NCBI RefSeq assembly: GCF_039530225.1
Contig: NZ_BAAAOH010000001.1
Coordinates: 1,178,001-1,242,000 of the forward strand
Length of the DNA stretch: 64,000 nucleotides
Origin: Microbacterium pumilum
Lineage (GTDB): Bacteria; Actinomycetota; Actinomycetes; Actinomycetales; Microbacteriaceae
Direction of reading: 5' to 3'
In this document: in pieces, positions 15,817 through 23,996 of the stretch
How the letters are laid out: each line of letters begins with the position of its first letter
Numbering within the stretch: the stretch's first letter is position 1
Notes under the pieces: model-generated
Databases searched by the model: none
What the model saw: the letters and a program-made list of their open reading frames with translations, nothing else
Told to the model about the DNA's origin: nothing
Position numbers and translations under genes: made by a program

Positions 15817-16923
15817 TCAGCCGATTGTCGGAGCGAAGGTGACGCTCGAGGAGGATCCATCGGGTGCGCTTCCATAGAGCGCGTTGAGCGTGCGAAAGAG
15901 GTGTCGGGCGAGGTAGCGCTTGATGCAGCGTCGGACCTCGCGTCGGGTGCGACCTTCGGCGATGCGCTTGTCGAGGTAGGCCTTGGTGGCGGGGTCGCGG
16001 CTCATCCGCGTGATCGCAATGTAGTGCAGTGCCTTGTTCAGGCGCCGGTCTCCGCCCCGGTTCAGGCGGTGCCGGGTCGTGTTGCCGCTCGATGCGGGGA
16101 TGGGGTTGACGCCGGCGAGAGACGCGAACGCGGTGTCGTTTCGGACTCTGCCGGGGTGGGACCAGGCGGTGATGACGACCGCCGCGGTGTATGCGCCGAT
16201 CCCGGTCTCGTTCAGCAGCGGCGCGGCGGGGCTCGCGGTGATGAGTTCGCTCAGACGCGCATGGTTCGCGATCAGCGTGTCGTGCAGGTCCCGGATCCGC
16301 CGGGCCAGTCGGATGGCCTCGTCTCGCGCGGTAGCGAGGGCGAGCGGCTCGGCGCGGTGCTGCCATCGCGATACCTGACCGATCTGGCCCATGAACAGGG
16401 GCTTACGGGCGTCGATGCCGAGGTCGTTGGATCGCAGCAGTGCGGTCAGCGCATTGATGTTCACTGTCTTCTCCACGGCCATCTGGTCGCGGGCAGATAC
16501 CAGCACGCGCAGCGCCTGGCGGGTCCCATCATCGGCGCGGGGACGGCGCAACCGGTCCTCTTCCAGAGGCAGCACGGCGGATGCGATAGCGCGCGCGTCC
16601 AGCGGGTCGGACTTGCCGACCCCGCGGCGGGCCTTCGCGCTAATCCGGGGCGCCTCGACCACCTCGTATCCGGCCCCGGCGACTGAGCGGGCAAGTCTCG
16701 CTCCGTAGGTGGCGACGCCCTCGATCGCCCAGAGGGCTTCCGCGTCACCTCGGGTCAGGCGACCGGTCCAGCCGATCGCGCGGGCGATGCCCGGCGGGGT
16801 GGTGGGGAACTGCTCGCAACCCAGCAGCTGCCCCGACGCCGTGTCGATGACGGCATAGGTGTGTGTCTTCGCGTGGGTATCCACGCCGATGACGAACGGG
16901 TCAGAAAACGCGACGATGGTCAT
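15817..16923 (-). CDS. IS110-family transposase
   Basis: ATG 16923 gives 368 residues. The N-terminal DEDD (RuvC-like) domain shows VIGVDTHAKTHTYAV, AIEGVATYGARLA and KSDPLDARAIA. The C-terminal Tnp_20 domain shows LNETGIGAYTAAVVITAW, FASLAGVNPIPASSGNTTRHRLNRGGDRRLNKALH and the region with the nucleophilic Ser. All parts look intact and the length is normal. IS110 enzymes use a bridge RNA from the element's non-coding end. A longer start at 16998 is unlikely. Confidence 0.9.
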   Translation of the reverse strand: MTIVAFSDPFVIGVDTHAKTHTYAVIDTASGQLLGCEQFPTTPPGIARAIGWTGRLTRGDAEALWAIEGVATYGARLARSVAGAGYEVVEAPRISAKARRGVGKSDPLDARAIASAVLPLEEDRLRRPRADDGTRQALRVLVSARDQMAVEKTVNINALTALLRSNDLGIDARKPLFMGQIGQVSRWQHRAEPLALATARDEAIRLARRIRDLHDTLIANHARLSELITASPAAPLLNETGIGAYTAAVVITAWSHPGRVRNDTAFASLAGVNPIPASSGNTTRHRLNRGGDRRLNKALHYIAITRMSRDPATKAYLDKRIAEGRTRREVRRCIKRYLARHLFRTLNALYGSAPDGSSSSVTFAPTIG

Positions 16924-16929
16924 TGCGGA

Positions 16930-17100
16930 CCGATCCTTCCTCGATGGAACACACGGCTCGGCCGCGCGGCGGCCGGCGCCGGCCCGGGAGGAAATCACTT
17001 CGAGGCAACACTGTGACGGGCCACGACCCCTGAAGGGTCGAGCAGGCTTCTAATCAGGCCATCGACGTGGGCCGGAGGCGCCGGCCGCCCTCGCCCGGAC
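16930..17100 (-). ncRNA. Candidate IS110 bridge RNA region
   Basis: IS110-type elements encode a structured bridge RNA in the non-coding stretch 5' of the transposase. Here that stretch is minus-strand 16924 to somewhat past 17100. Two stems are visible: CGACCC/GGGTCG with a 5-base loop (17024-17040) and GGCCGG/CCGGCC with a 5-base loop (17070-17086). Other GC-rich inverted stretches lie around 16960-16985. The limits, and the target- and donor-binding loops, cannot be fixed without the element ends. Confidence 0.35.
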
Positions 17101-17344
17101 GGACAGATCGAAAGAAAGGCCAACAAAGGGCCAGCGGCATATCGAGCCACGACCGGACGAAGACGACCAACGCCAACCCTGCCAGCCAGTCCCAGACCAG
17201 CCAAGGTCAAGACTCACAGCGCCATATCCTCGGTCCTCCGCTGCGCTCCGGTCCTCCGGTATTGCACGGTCCCTTGCACTCCTCCCGCCCTCCCTTCAGA
17301 CGACAAGTCGCCTTCACGGCACAAAACCGAAAGGGAGATAAAAG

Positions 17345-17475
17345 GTGAACAGCAACGGCAGCATCGAGCATGTCGACCCGCAGGTCCTCGTCATCGAGGA
17401 CAATATGTGATCCGAGGTGCCGATCGACAAGGGCTTCGTGGACAGCATCCGATCCAACGGGATGCTGACTCACAA
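17345..17475 (+). pseudogene. ParB-like protein, 5' fragment with nonsense mutation
   Basis: GTG 17345 behind AAAGGGAGATAAAAG starts VNSNGSIEHVDPQVLVIEDNM and stops at TGA 17408. Reading through gives SEVPIDKGFVDSIRSNGMLT, which continues a ParB N-terminal domain (Q-V-L-V-I-E-D-N, then VDSIRSNG). The TGA sits where an Arg codon is expected, so CGA to TGA is likely. After GMLT the similarity ends and att-like DNA follows at 17494. The element has therefore lost the rest of its parB. Confidence 0.6.
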
Positions 17476-17493
17476 CCAGCCTGGCGAAGAGGG

Positions 17494-17545
17494 GATCCGC
17501 GGAATTTCAAGGCAGAGCAACTCCGGGAAAGCCACGAAAGGCATC
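17494..17545 (+). repeat. att-like direct repeat, left copy (first part)
   Basis: This stretch (GATCCGCGGAA, then TCAAGGCAGAGCAACTCCGG, then GAAAGCC) matches 37554-37605 with only a few differences. The repeat is interrupted here by the IS481-family element and resumes at 18553. Together with its tRNA-like end it looks like an integration-site sequence. Confidence 0.6.
17531..17545 (+). repeat. 15-bp target site duplication, left
   Basis: GCCACGAAAGGCATC borders the left end of the IS481 element and recurs at 18553-18567. Removing the element and one copy restores the att-like sequence found at 37554-37638. Confidence 0.8.
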
Positions 17546-18552
17546 TCTAAAACTGACGGAGGTTGTTGACAGTTGGGTCTTCCGATTGGGAGGAAGATTC
17601 CATGTCAGACAGGGAGCTCGAACGTCGGGCGAATCACAAGCTCGCGGTGCTGCGACACGTCGAGGAAGTCAGCTTCAACGTCGCCGCGACGTGCCGGTAC
17701 TACGGGATCAGCCGGCAGGCCTACTACGGCTGGAAGCGACGATACGAGGCAGAGGGGTTTGAGGGGCTGAAGGACCGCTCCAGCGCCCCGCACCACCAGC
17801 CGACGAAGACGGACCGCGACGTGGTCGAGAAGATCCTCTGGTTGCGGCAGCAATACCATTTCGGGCCGCAGAAAATCTCGATGTACCTGGCCAGGTACCA
17901 CGACGTCACGATCAGCGCGTCCGGGGTCTGGCGGATCCTGCACAAGCTCGGCCTGGGCCGGCTGCCGACCTCGCAACGCTACAAGCGCACCCAGACCCGG
18001 TGGAAGCGGTACGAGAAGCAGCGCCCCGGCCACGCGCTACAGGTGGACGTGAAGTTCATTGAGCCCTTGGGGCAGAAGGGGAAGAAGAAGCGGTACTACC
18101 AGTACACCGCGATCGACGACTGCACCCGCATCCGGGTACTGCGCGCCTACGAACGCAACGACCAGAAGACCGCGATCCAGTTCATCGACCACGTCCTCGC
18201 CAAGCTCCCGTTCCAGATCGAACGAGTCCAAACTGACAACGGTGCGGAGTTCGGGCAAGCGTTTCACTGGCACCTGCTCGATAAGGGCATCGACCACGTC
18301 AAGATCCGGCCCCGCACCCCACGCCTCAACGGCAAGGTGGAGAGGTCCCACCGGATCGACTCGGACGAGTTCTACAAGCTCCTCGAGGGCGAGGTCCTCG
18401 ACGACACCCGCCTGTTCGCCGACCGACTCCAACAATGGGAAGACCACTACAACTACGATCGACCCCACGGCGCCCTCGGCGGCCAAACACCCTACGAGCG
18501 CCTCAAGCAGAAAGCAGCGGCCCCACTGTCATAGGGCTCCGTCAGTTGCACA
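17546..18552 (+). mobile_element. IS481-family insertion sequence, 1007 bp
   Basis: Imperfect terminal inverted repeats share AACTGACGGAG and, after five unmatched bases, TGACAGT. The left end reads TCTAAAACTGACGGAG and the right end, complemented, TGTGCAACTGACGGAG. GCCACGAAAGGCATC is duplicated at both junctions (17531-17545 and 18553-18567), a 15-bp target duplication at the upper limit for this family. One intact transposase fills the element, so insertion was probably recent. Confidence 0.85.
17602..18534 (+). CDS. IS481-family transposase
   Basis: ATG 17602 follows GGGAGG and gives 310 residues. An N-terminal helix-turn-helix (NVAATCRYYGISRQAYYGWKRRYEAEG) precedes an rve integrase core with DDE residues in LQVDVKFIEP, VQTDNGAEFG and NGKVERSHRIDSDEFY. 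The tail HYNYDRPHGALGGQTPYERL is typical of the family. The reading frame is intact. Confidence 0.92.
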   Translation: MSDRELERRANHKLAVLRHVEEVSFNVAATCRYYGISRQAYYGWKRRYEAEGFEGLKDRSSAPHHQPTKTDRDVVEKILWLRQQYHFGPQKISMYLARYHDVTISASGVWRILHKLGLGRLPTSQRYKRTQTRWKRYEKQRPGHALQVDVKFIEPLGQKGKKKRYYQYTAIDDCTRIRVLRAYERNDQKTAIQFIDHVLAKLPFQIERVQTDNGAEFGQAFHWHLLDKGIDHVKIRPRTPRLNGKVERSHRIDSDEFYKLLEGEVLDDTRLFADRLQQWEDHYNYDRPHGALGGQTPYERLKQKAAAPLS

Positions 18553-18600
18553 GCCACGAAAGGCATCTGCTCACGGGTTCAAATCCCACCCTAACCACCA
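18553..18600 (+). repeat. att-like direct repeat, left copy (second part) with tRNA 3'-end sequence
   Basis: After the target duplication the repeat continues to GGGTTCAAATCCCACC and then CTAACCACCA. The T-loop GTTCAAATC with its GGG/CCC stem is tRNA-like and the acceptor ends in CCA. No 5' tRNA half is present, so this is an integration-site remnant and not a tRNA gene. Confidence 0.6.
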
Positions 18601-18970
18601 AAAAGCCCAGATCAGATGGCATTTCTACTTGTCATTGAGTGAGAGTGAGAAAGAACGCGTCCAGGGCGGGTCACGGAACACCCTACGAGTGGGATGCCTA
18701 CGCCCGGGTACCGGCAGCGGGAATCTGACGGCGAGATCGGCCTTGAGGTATTAGTCGGAGGGTCGGAGCCGGCCGAAGGTGGCTGTGCCGCCGAGGGCGA
18801 GCTTGGACAGGACAGCAGGGCCCTGCTCTGCGGCGCACTCCGCAGTCACGCTGAAGTCGTCGGCTCGTCGACAGACCTGATTATGGCGACGCCGACCGCA
18901 TAGAGCTAGTGCGACGGATTCTCGCCAGGAACCCTCGATGGTCGAGGGCTGGTTCACTGCACGGGTGTTC
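18601..18970. other. No gene supported
   Basis: These 370 bases follow the att-like end. Short open frames exist on both strands but show no start signal or recognisable motif. The sequence looks like decayed DNA at the edge of an island. Confidence 0.5.
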
Positions 18971-19510
18971 TCATGGCGACGTTGCGGCAGCGAGGAACAC
19001 TCTCTCGATGGCCTCTGCGGTGGCTACATCCTCATCTTCGACGTCGTCGGCGACGGACTTGCTCTGAGCGGTCGCCAAAAGCGTTCCGATCTCGACTCCG
19101 CCGGGATTGACCGCGACGACAATCAACCCGGTCCTGCCCGACTCGAGCAGTCTCCCGAGCTCATCCAAGGTCGACTTGCGGATGCTCCGGTGGGAGTGAC
19201 CGATGACCCATCCCGCGGCGGCCAGGATACCCGTCGCGAGTAGGGCTCTGGCGAGGGAGGCCACACGGGTGGGACGCGCGATGACTGCGAGGACGGCGCC
19301 GATCATCGCCCCGCCCATGGCCAGTTGCACTGCGGAGCCATCGCGCCGCTCAATCTTGAGCTTGCCTCGTAGGTCGTGTCCCACAACCGCGATCGCGAGG
19401 TGGTCGAACGCGCCTCGGTGATCTGCGCTCCGAATGGATCCGTAATCGCGAATGGCAGATGACCTGTCGGCGTATGTACCAACCGCGACGGTTACCGGCT
19501 TGGCGGGCAT
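18971..19510 (-). CDS. DUF1269-like membrane protein
   Basis: ATG 19510 (MPAKPVTVAVGTYADRSSAI) is chosen, giving 179 residues; ATGs at 19537 and 19588 are alternatives. The pattern is an alpha/beta domain (VAVGTYADRSSAIRDYGSI; DHLAIAVVGHDLRGKLKIERRDG), a glycine-rich double membrane hairpin (AMGGAMIGAVLAVIA; ALLATGILAAAGWVIG), then KSTLDELGRLLESGRTGLIVVAVN. This order is that of DUF1269-type proteins. The larger protein at 25586 repeats the same scheme twice. Confidence 0.6.
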   Translation of the reverse strand: MPAKPVTVAVGTYADRSSAIRDYGSIRSADHRGAFDHLAIAVVGHDLRGKLKIERRDGSAVQLAMGGAMIGAVLAVIARPTRVASLARALLATGILAAAGWVIGHSHRSIRKSTLDELGRLLESGRTGLIVVAVNPGGVEIGTLLATAQSKSVADDVEDEDVATAEAIERVFLAAATSP

Positions 19511-20083
19511 CGTGTTCCACCGCCCTCTCTGGATCATGGTGTTGACACCGAGCGGCTGTGCAGGATGCCTTGCCTCACGGCCATCCATCCATCCACTCCC
19601 TCGGCACGGTAGTCACGTCATCAAGTCGGCGCTTCATACACATGAGATGAACTGACTCGTCGGCCTCCCGGCATGCAGTCGAGACGAGCGTGCGCGGTGC
19701 ACCGATGTGCTCCGCCTTGGATGGGTGGCCATTCGCCTTCAAGTTCTTGCCGTCCTCTTCTCGACGAGGACGGCGACAAGTCGTGGACGATCGTCTCGCG
19801 CGACTAATGTGCGCCGGCACGGCTCTTTGTGGAGCGGCGGTCGGTCAGTTGACAAGATCGACCGCGCGCCTGAGTCGGTTCGTGGCGGTCCAGAACGGCT
19901 AAAAGCTCCGTCTCACCCACCTCGAAGCCGACTACTTCCCTTCTGCCGTCGGCGGCGACACCTACTGAGCCCACATGCTTGGGACACCGCCGACGGCCGA
20001 CCGGGGCCTTGCAGTAGGCGACATGAACCCTCGGAAACCAGGTCCGCACGCTCCCGGTTGTGCCACCATATCGGTGGGGTGGC
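19511..20083. other. Intergenic region without supported gene
   Basis: This stretch of 573 bases divides the minus-strand DUF1269-like gene from the plus-strand regulator. No open frame shows convincing coding features. It probably holds divergent promoters, but none can be placed safely. Confidence 0.4.
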
Positions 20084-22345
20084 ATGCGATATATCGGCGA
20101 TGGTTCCGTGGCGCGCGACGACGAGCCGGCCTTCGATCTCCTGGAGTCGAAGCTGGCGCGGCCCCCCGTGCGCCCCGGAATGGTGGAGCGGCGGTCGCTG
20201 CTGGAGCGCCTCGCCCAGCCGGACGGTGCCGCCGTCGTCTCGATCGTCGCGCCGGCGGGGTACGGCAAGACCACGCTTCTCAGCCAGTGGGCCGATCGTG
20301 ACCCCCGCCCGTTCGCCTGGATCTCGGTGGATGAGAATGACAACGACCCCAAGATCCTGCTGAGCTATGTCGCGTCAGCGCTCGACCGCATCGAGCCGAT
20401 CTCGCCAAGCGCGTTCGACGCGCTCAGGTCCCCCGCGAGCTCGGTCGCGGGCACGGTCGTTCCACGGCTTGGAGCCGCGCTGGCCGGGATCGGCCAGCCC
20501 GTCGTGATCGTGGTGGATGATGTGCACCTGGTGCACGACACCCAGGCGCGCGCTGCGCTGTCGGTGCTTGCGGAGCATGTTCCAGCAGGCTCTCAACTGG
20601 TGTTCGCGGGTCGGTCGGATCCTCCCGTGCGGGTTGCTCGACTGCGGGTGGAAGGCCGACTGCTCGAGATCGGCAGACGCGATCTCGAGCTCACCGTCGA
20701 GCAGGCGGGCGCGCTGTTGGCCGGCGCACACGCCAAGGTGCGCGATGAGGACATTGTTGCGCTGCATCGCAGCACGGAGGGGTGGCCGGTCGGACTCTAT
20801 CTGGCGGCGCTCTATATCCGCGAGGGTGGGGATTCTGACACGATGCCCACGCGCTTCAGCGGGAGCGACAGGCTCGTGGGCGAGTACGTCGAATCGGAGT
20901 TCCTCGAGCGGATGTCCCAAGGGCGCCGGACATTCTTGACGCGAGCATCGGCGCTGGATCGGATGTCGGCATCCCTCTGCGAAGCTGTGCTGGATGTGCC
21001 GGGTGCCGCCGGGTCGTTCGAAGTGCTGTCGAAGTCGCACCTCCTCCTCGTTCCACTCGACCGCGAGGGGCATTGGTATCGCTTCCATCACCTCTTCCGA
21101 GACATGCTGCGCGCCGAGTTGACCCGACATGAGCCCGACATGCTCCCGGCCATCCGGCGACGCGCCGCAGCATGGTGCCTGGAGCATGATCGGCCGGAGG
21201 AAGCGATGGAGTACTCGATCCTGGCGGACGACGTGGACACTGCGGCCCGCCTGCTCCAGACGCTCTGGAGTCCGGTCCATCGTCGCGGCCAGATCGCGAC
21301 GCTGCAGCGTTGGTTCGACTGGCTCGACGAGCGACATGGCATCGACCGGTACCCGCTCAACGCGATGAATGCCGCCTTCCTGGCGATGACCACGGGACGC
21401 GCGCCGGCCGCCGAGCGCTGGATGGCGGCGGTCGATCGCTGGGAGTCGAGCGTGTCCGGCTCTCTCGATGCATACACAGCGGGGATGGCGGCCACCCTTC
21501 ATGCCTTGGCGTGCAGAGATGGAGTTGATCGCATGCGCCAGGATGCCGACGAAGCCGCACGTCTGCTGGCCAAGGTCGACTTCCAGGGAGCGATTACGCC
21601 GCTCCTCCGGGGCGCCGCTTGCGTGCTGCTCGGTGAGCTCGATGACGCCGAGGCCTTGTTTGCGGACGCGGCGAGTCTATCTCCCAAGAATCAGTCCATC
21701 GACGTCCTCGCCATGGTGCGCTGCCAGCAGGCGATCGTGGCGATCGCCCGCAAGGACTGGGCAGCAGCTGAGGCGTTCACCCACCAGGCACAAGCCGCCC
21801 TTCGCGAGGCAGGTGTGGAGCACTCCTATGCCGCGGCCTTCACACAGGCGCTGTGGGCTCGCATGCGACAGCATCGCGGCGAGATCGCGGCTGCGCGCGA
21901 CGCGCTCGCGATGGCACTCCGGCTGCGTCCCATCCTCACTTACGTGCTCCCCGACCGCGCAGTCCAGTGCCGCTTGCTGATCGCGCGCGTCCAGCTGGCA
22001 CTCGACGATCTCGCGGGGGCCCGGACCGTGATGCGCGAGGTCGATGAGATCCTGAAGCGACGGCCGCAGCTGGGCGTCCTGGTCTCGGAGGCCGACGAGC
22101 TGCGACGTCACCTAGACGCGCAGCGCGATGTCGCTCCCGAGGGGGCGACATCGCTCACCAGCGCCGAGCTGCGGGTGCTGCCGTTGCTGGCGACACACCT
22201 GACCTATTCCGAGATCGCCTCGGAGCTGTTCGTCTCGAAGAACACCGTCAAGTCGCAGGCGTATTCTGTGTTCCGAAAGCTCGGAGCGAACTCCCGCGGT
22301 GAAGCGGTCATGCGGTCCCGGGAGCTCGCGCTTCTCGAAGCCTGA
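20084..22345 (+). CDS. STAND-type LuxR-family regulator (MalT-like)
   Basis: The 753-residue protein has a P-loop NTPase module (Walker A VAPAGYGKTT near residue 55; VVIVVDDVHLVHD as Walker B), a winged-helix/helical middle, TPR-like helical repeats, and a C-terminal LuxR domain (LTSAELRVLPLLATHLTYSEIASELFVSKNTVKSQAYSVFRKLGA). MalT-like regulators bind an inducer and nucleotide, oligomerise and activate promoters. It directly precedes the MFS and sulfatase genes and is the best candidate for reading the TTTCATCTCATCGG motif. GTG 20060 is an alternative start. Confidence 0.88.
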   Translation: MRYIGDGSVARDDEPAFDLLESKLARPPVRPGMVERRSLLERLAQPDGAAVVSIVAPAGYGKTTLLSQWADRDPRPFAWISVDENDNDPKILLSYVASALDRIEPISPSAFDALRSPASSVAGTVVPRLGAALAGIGQPVVIVVDDVHLVHDTQARAALSVLAEHVPAGSQLVFAGRSDPPVRVARLRVEGRLLEIGRRDLELTVEQAGALLAGAHAKVRDEDIVALHRSTEGWPVGLYLAALYIREGGDSDTMPTRFSGSDRLVGEYVESEFLERMSQGRRTFLTRASALDRMSASLCEAVLDVPGAAGSFEVLSKSHLLLVPLDREGHWYRFHHLFRDMLRAELTRHEPDMLPAIRRRAAAWCLEHDRPEEAMEYSILADDVDTAARLLQTLWSPVHRRGQIATLQRWFDWLDERHGIDRYPLNAMNAAFLAMTTGRAPAAERWMAAVDRWESSVSGSLDAYTAGMAATLHALACRDGVDRMRQDADEAARLLAKVDFQGAITPLLRGAACVLLGELDDAEALFADAASLSPKNQSIDVLAMVRCQQAIVAIARKDWAAAEAFTHQAQAALREAGVEHSYAAAFTQALWARMRQHRGEIAAARDALAMALRLRPILTYVLPDRAVQCRLLIARVQLALDDLAGARTVMREVDEILKRRPQLGVLVSEADELRRHLDAQRDVAPEGATSLTSAELRVLPLLATHLTYSEIASELFVSKNTVKSQAYSVFRKLGANSRGEAVMRSRELALLEA

Positions 22346-22378
22346 CGGACGATCGTCACCTGTGAGCGGAGGCGAATA

Positions 22379-23830
22379 GTGACTCCTGCAACATCTGGCC
22401 CCAACCGGTCGCCGGCCGTCCGAAGCGGGATCAGAGGCGTGGTCGGCTTCCTCGTCGTCATGGAGTTCGGCAGCGGAATGCTGCAGGGCTGGTATCCACC
22501 TCTCCTGGGCGCGATCGGCACCGAGTTCGGCGTCTCACCGGCAGAGCTCAACTGGGTCGTGGCCGCATACCTGCTCGCCTCCGTGGTGTTCGTGCCGACC
22601 ATCGGCAAACTTGGGGACCGCTACGGGCACAAGCGGCTCCTCACGATCACTGCCGCCACGGTCGCGCTCGGATCGATCACCGTCGCGACGGCCCCCACCT
22701 TCGGACTCCTGCTCGTCGGCCGCGTCCTCGAGGCGCCGCTCACGGCGACACTCGCGCTCGAGTTCGCGATCGTTCGCGACCGTGACGAGAAGTCAGCCGG
22801 CCGCTCGATTGGGAAGCTCGTGAGTGCGCTGACGCTGGGGGCCGCGTTCGGCGGCCTCGGTTCCGGACTCGCGTTCGGCGTGTTCAATGCATTGCGGCCG
22901 ACACTCTGGGTGCCCGCGGTGTTTCTTCTGCTGTGCGTGCCCATCGTCTGGTTCCTCGTGCCGGAGTCAAACGTCCGCACGGAGGGCAGGATCGACTGGA
23001 TCGGGGCCGGGCTGCTCAGCCTGGGGCTGGTCAGCGTTCTGACCGGGATCGCGAACGCCGCGACGTGGGGTTGGACGAACCCCGTCACCTGGGCCCTGGT
23101 AGCGGTAGGCGCCGCGGTGCTCGTGGTCTGGGTGTTGGCGGAGCGCCGGATCAGCCACCCGCTCGTCGACATCGGGGTCCTCGTGCAGCGAGGAATCGGG
23201 CTGCCACTGGTGATAGCGTTCATCTTCGGTGCACAGCTGTTCGGCAGTCAGACGGCCTCGTCGGTGTACATGCTGAGCGACCCGGATGTGATGGGATTCG
23301 GCCTTGGCGTCACCCCCGCCGCCGTCGGCACGTTCGTGCTCGCGCAAGCCGGCGCCGCCTTCGTATCAGCCCTGAATGGCTTCCGGCTCGCAGGGCGGAT
23401 CGGCTCGAGGTCCACTGTCGCCGTCGGCGGCGTCCTCGTTGCGGCAAGCTATGTGATGCTCATACTCGCGCCGGCGTCACTCGTCGGGTTCTACGCCGCG
23501 TGGGCGGTCCGTGGCCTCGGCAATGGCCTTGTCATCTCGGTACTGCCGGCGATCATCGTCAAGCGAGCACCTGCGGACTCCGTCGGCATCGCGTCCGCGC
23601 TCTACACGACCTCCCGCACCGCAGCCGGTGCGGTTGCGGGGGCGGTGTTCGCCCTCGTGATGTCCAGCTTCCTCATGACGGTCGGAACCGGAGCCGGGGC
23701 GACGACGACGACATCGTTCACCGGGTACCTCGCGGTCTGGGGGATCTGCGCGGGACTGGGTCTCGTGGTGGCCATCCTCGCTCTTGTCATCAGGGAGCCG
23801 GTCGAGGCGGTCCGGCTGACGGCTGCCTGA
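22379..23830 (+). CDS. MFS transporter, DHA2-like (14 helices)
   Basis: GTG 22379 follows CGGAGG and gives 483 residues. About 14 hydrophobic helices are evident, with motif A GKLGDRYGHKRLL in the 2-3 loop and LNWVVAAYLLASVVFVPTIG before it. This fits drug:H+ antiporters of the DHA2 group. It lies 33 bases after the STAND/LuxR gene, probably co-transcribed with it. Its substrate is unknown; export of a product of the sulfatase pathway is possible. Confidence 0.85.
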   Translation: MTPATSGPNRSPAVRSGIRGVVGFLVVMEFGSGMLQGWYPPLLGAIGTEFGVSPAELNWVVAAYLLASVVFVPTIGKLGDRYGHKRLLTITAATVALGSITVATAPTFGLLLVGRVLEAPLTATLALEFAIVRDRDEKSAGRSIGKLVSALTLGAAFGGLGSGLAFGVFNALRPTLWVPAVFLLLCVPIVWFLVPESNVRTEGRIDWIGAGLLSLGLVSVLTGIANAATWGWTNPVTWALVAVGAAVLVVWVLAERRISHPLVDIGVLVQRGIGLPLVIAFIFGAQLFGSQTASSVYMLSDPDVMGFGLGVTPAAVGTFVLAQAGAAFVSALNGFRLAGRIGSRSTVAVGGVLVAASYVMLILAPASLVGFYAAWAVRGLGNGLVISVLPAIIVKRAPADSVGIASALYTTSRTAAGAVAGAVFALVMSSFLMTVGTGAGATTTTSFTGYLAVWGICAGLGLVVAILALVIREPVEAVRLTAA

Positions 23831-23859
23831 GCGAGCGGTCCCGCAAAGGCCAGGGTGCA

Positions 23860-23878
23860 TTTCATCTCATCGGTATGA
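23860..23878 (+). promoter_or_regulatory. Sulfatase operon promoter motif, copy 1
   Basis: TTTCATCTCATCGGTATGA lies 119 bases before the first sulfatase ATG and is followed, 41 bases from its start, by TAGCGTGC as a possible -10. The same arrangement occurs at 33305, and an inverted copy at 33257. Confidence 0.55.
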
Positions 23879-23996
23879 AGCTCGCATCCGCGGGCGGTTC
23901 TAGCGTGCACAACGTAGGCGCTGGAGTTCCGATCAGCATCTGAAGCTGTCGGGTTCAGCTGCCCGCGAACAATCACGGGTGGGAAAGGTGACTGAG

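Larger units (their letters stand above)
15750..17110 (-). mobile_element. IS110-family insertion sequence (approximate limits)
   Basis: The element comprises the transposase and its upstream non-coding end. IS110 elements have no long terminal inverted repeats or target duplications, so the limits are estimates. It lies just upstream of the truncated parB leader. Confidence 0.5.

Noticed and set aside
18751..18957. Small minus-strand frame near the left island edge
   Set aside because: No ribosome binding site, no motif and no paralog in the window.
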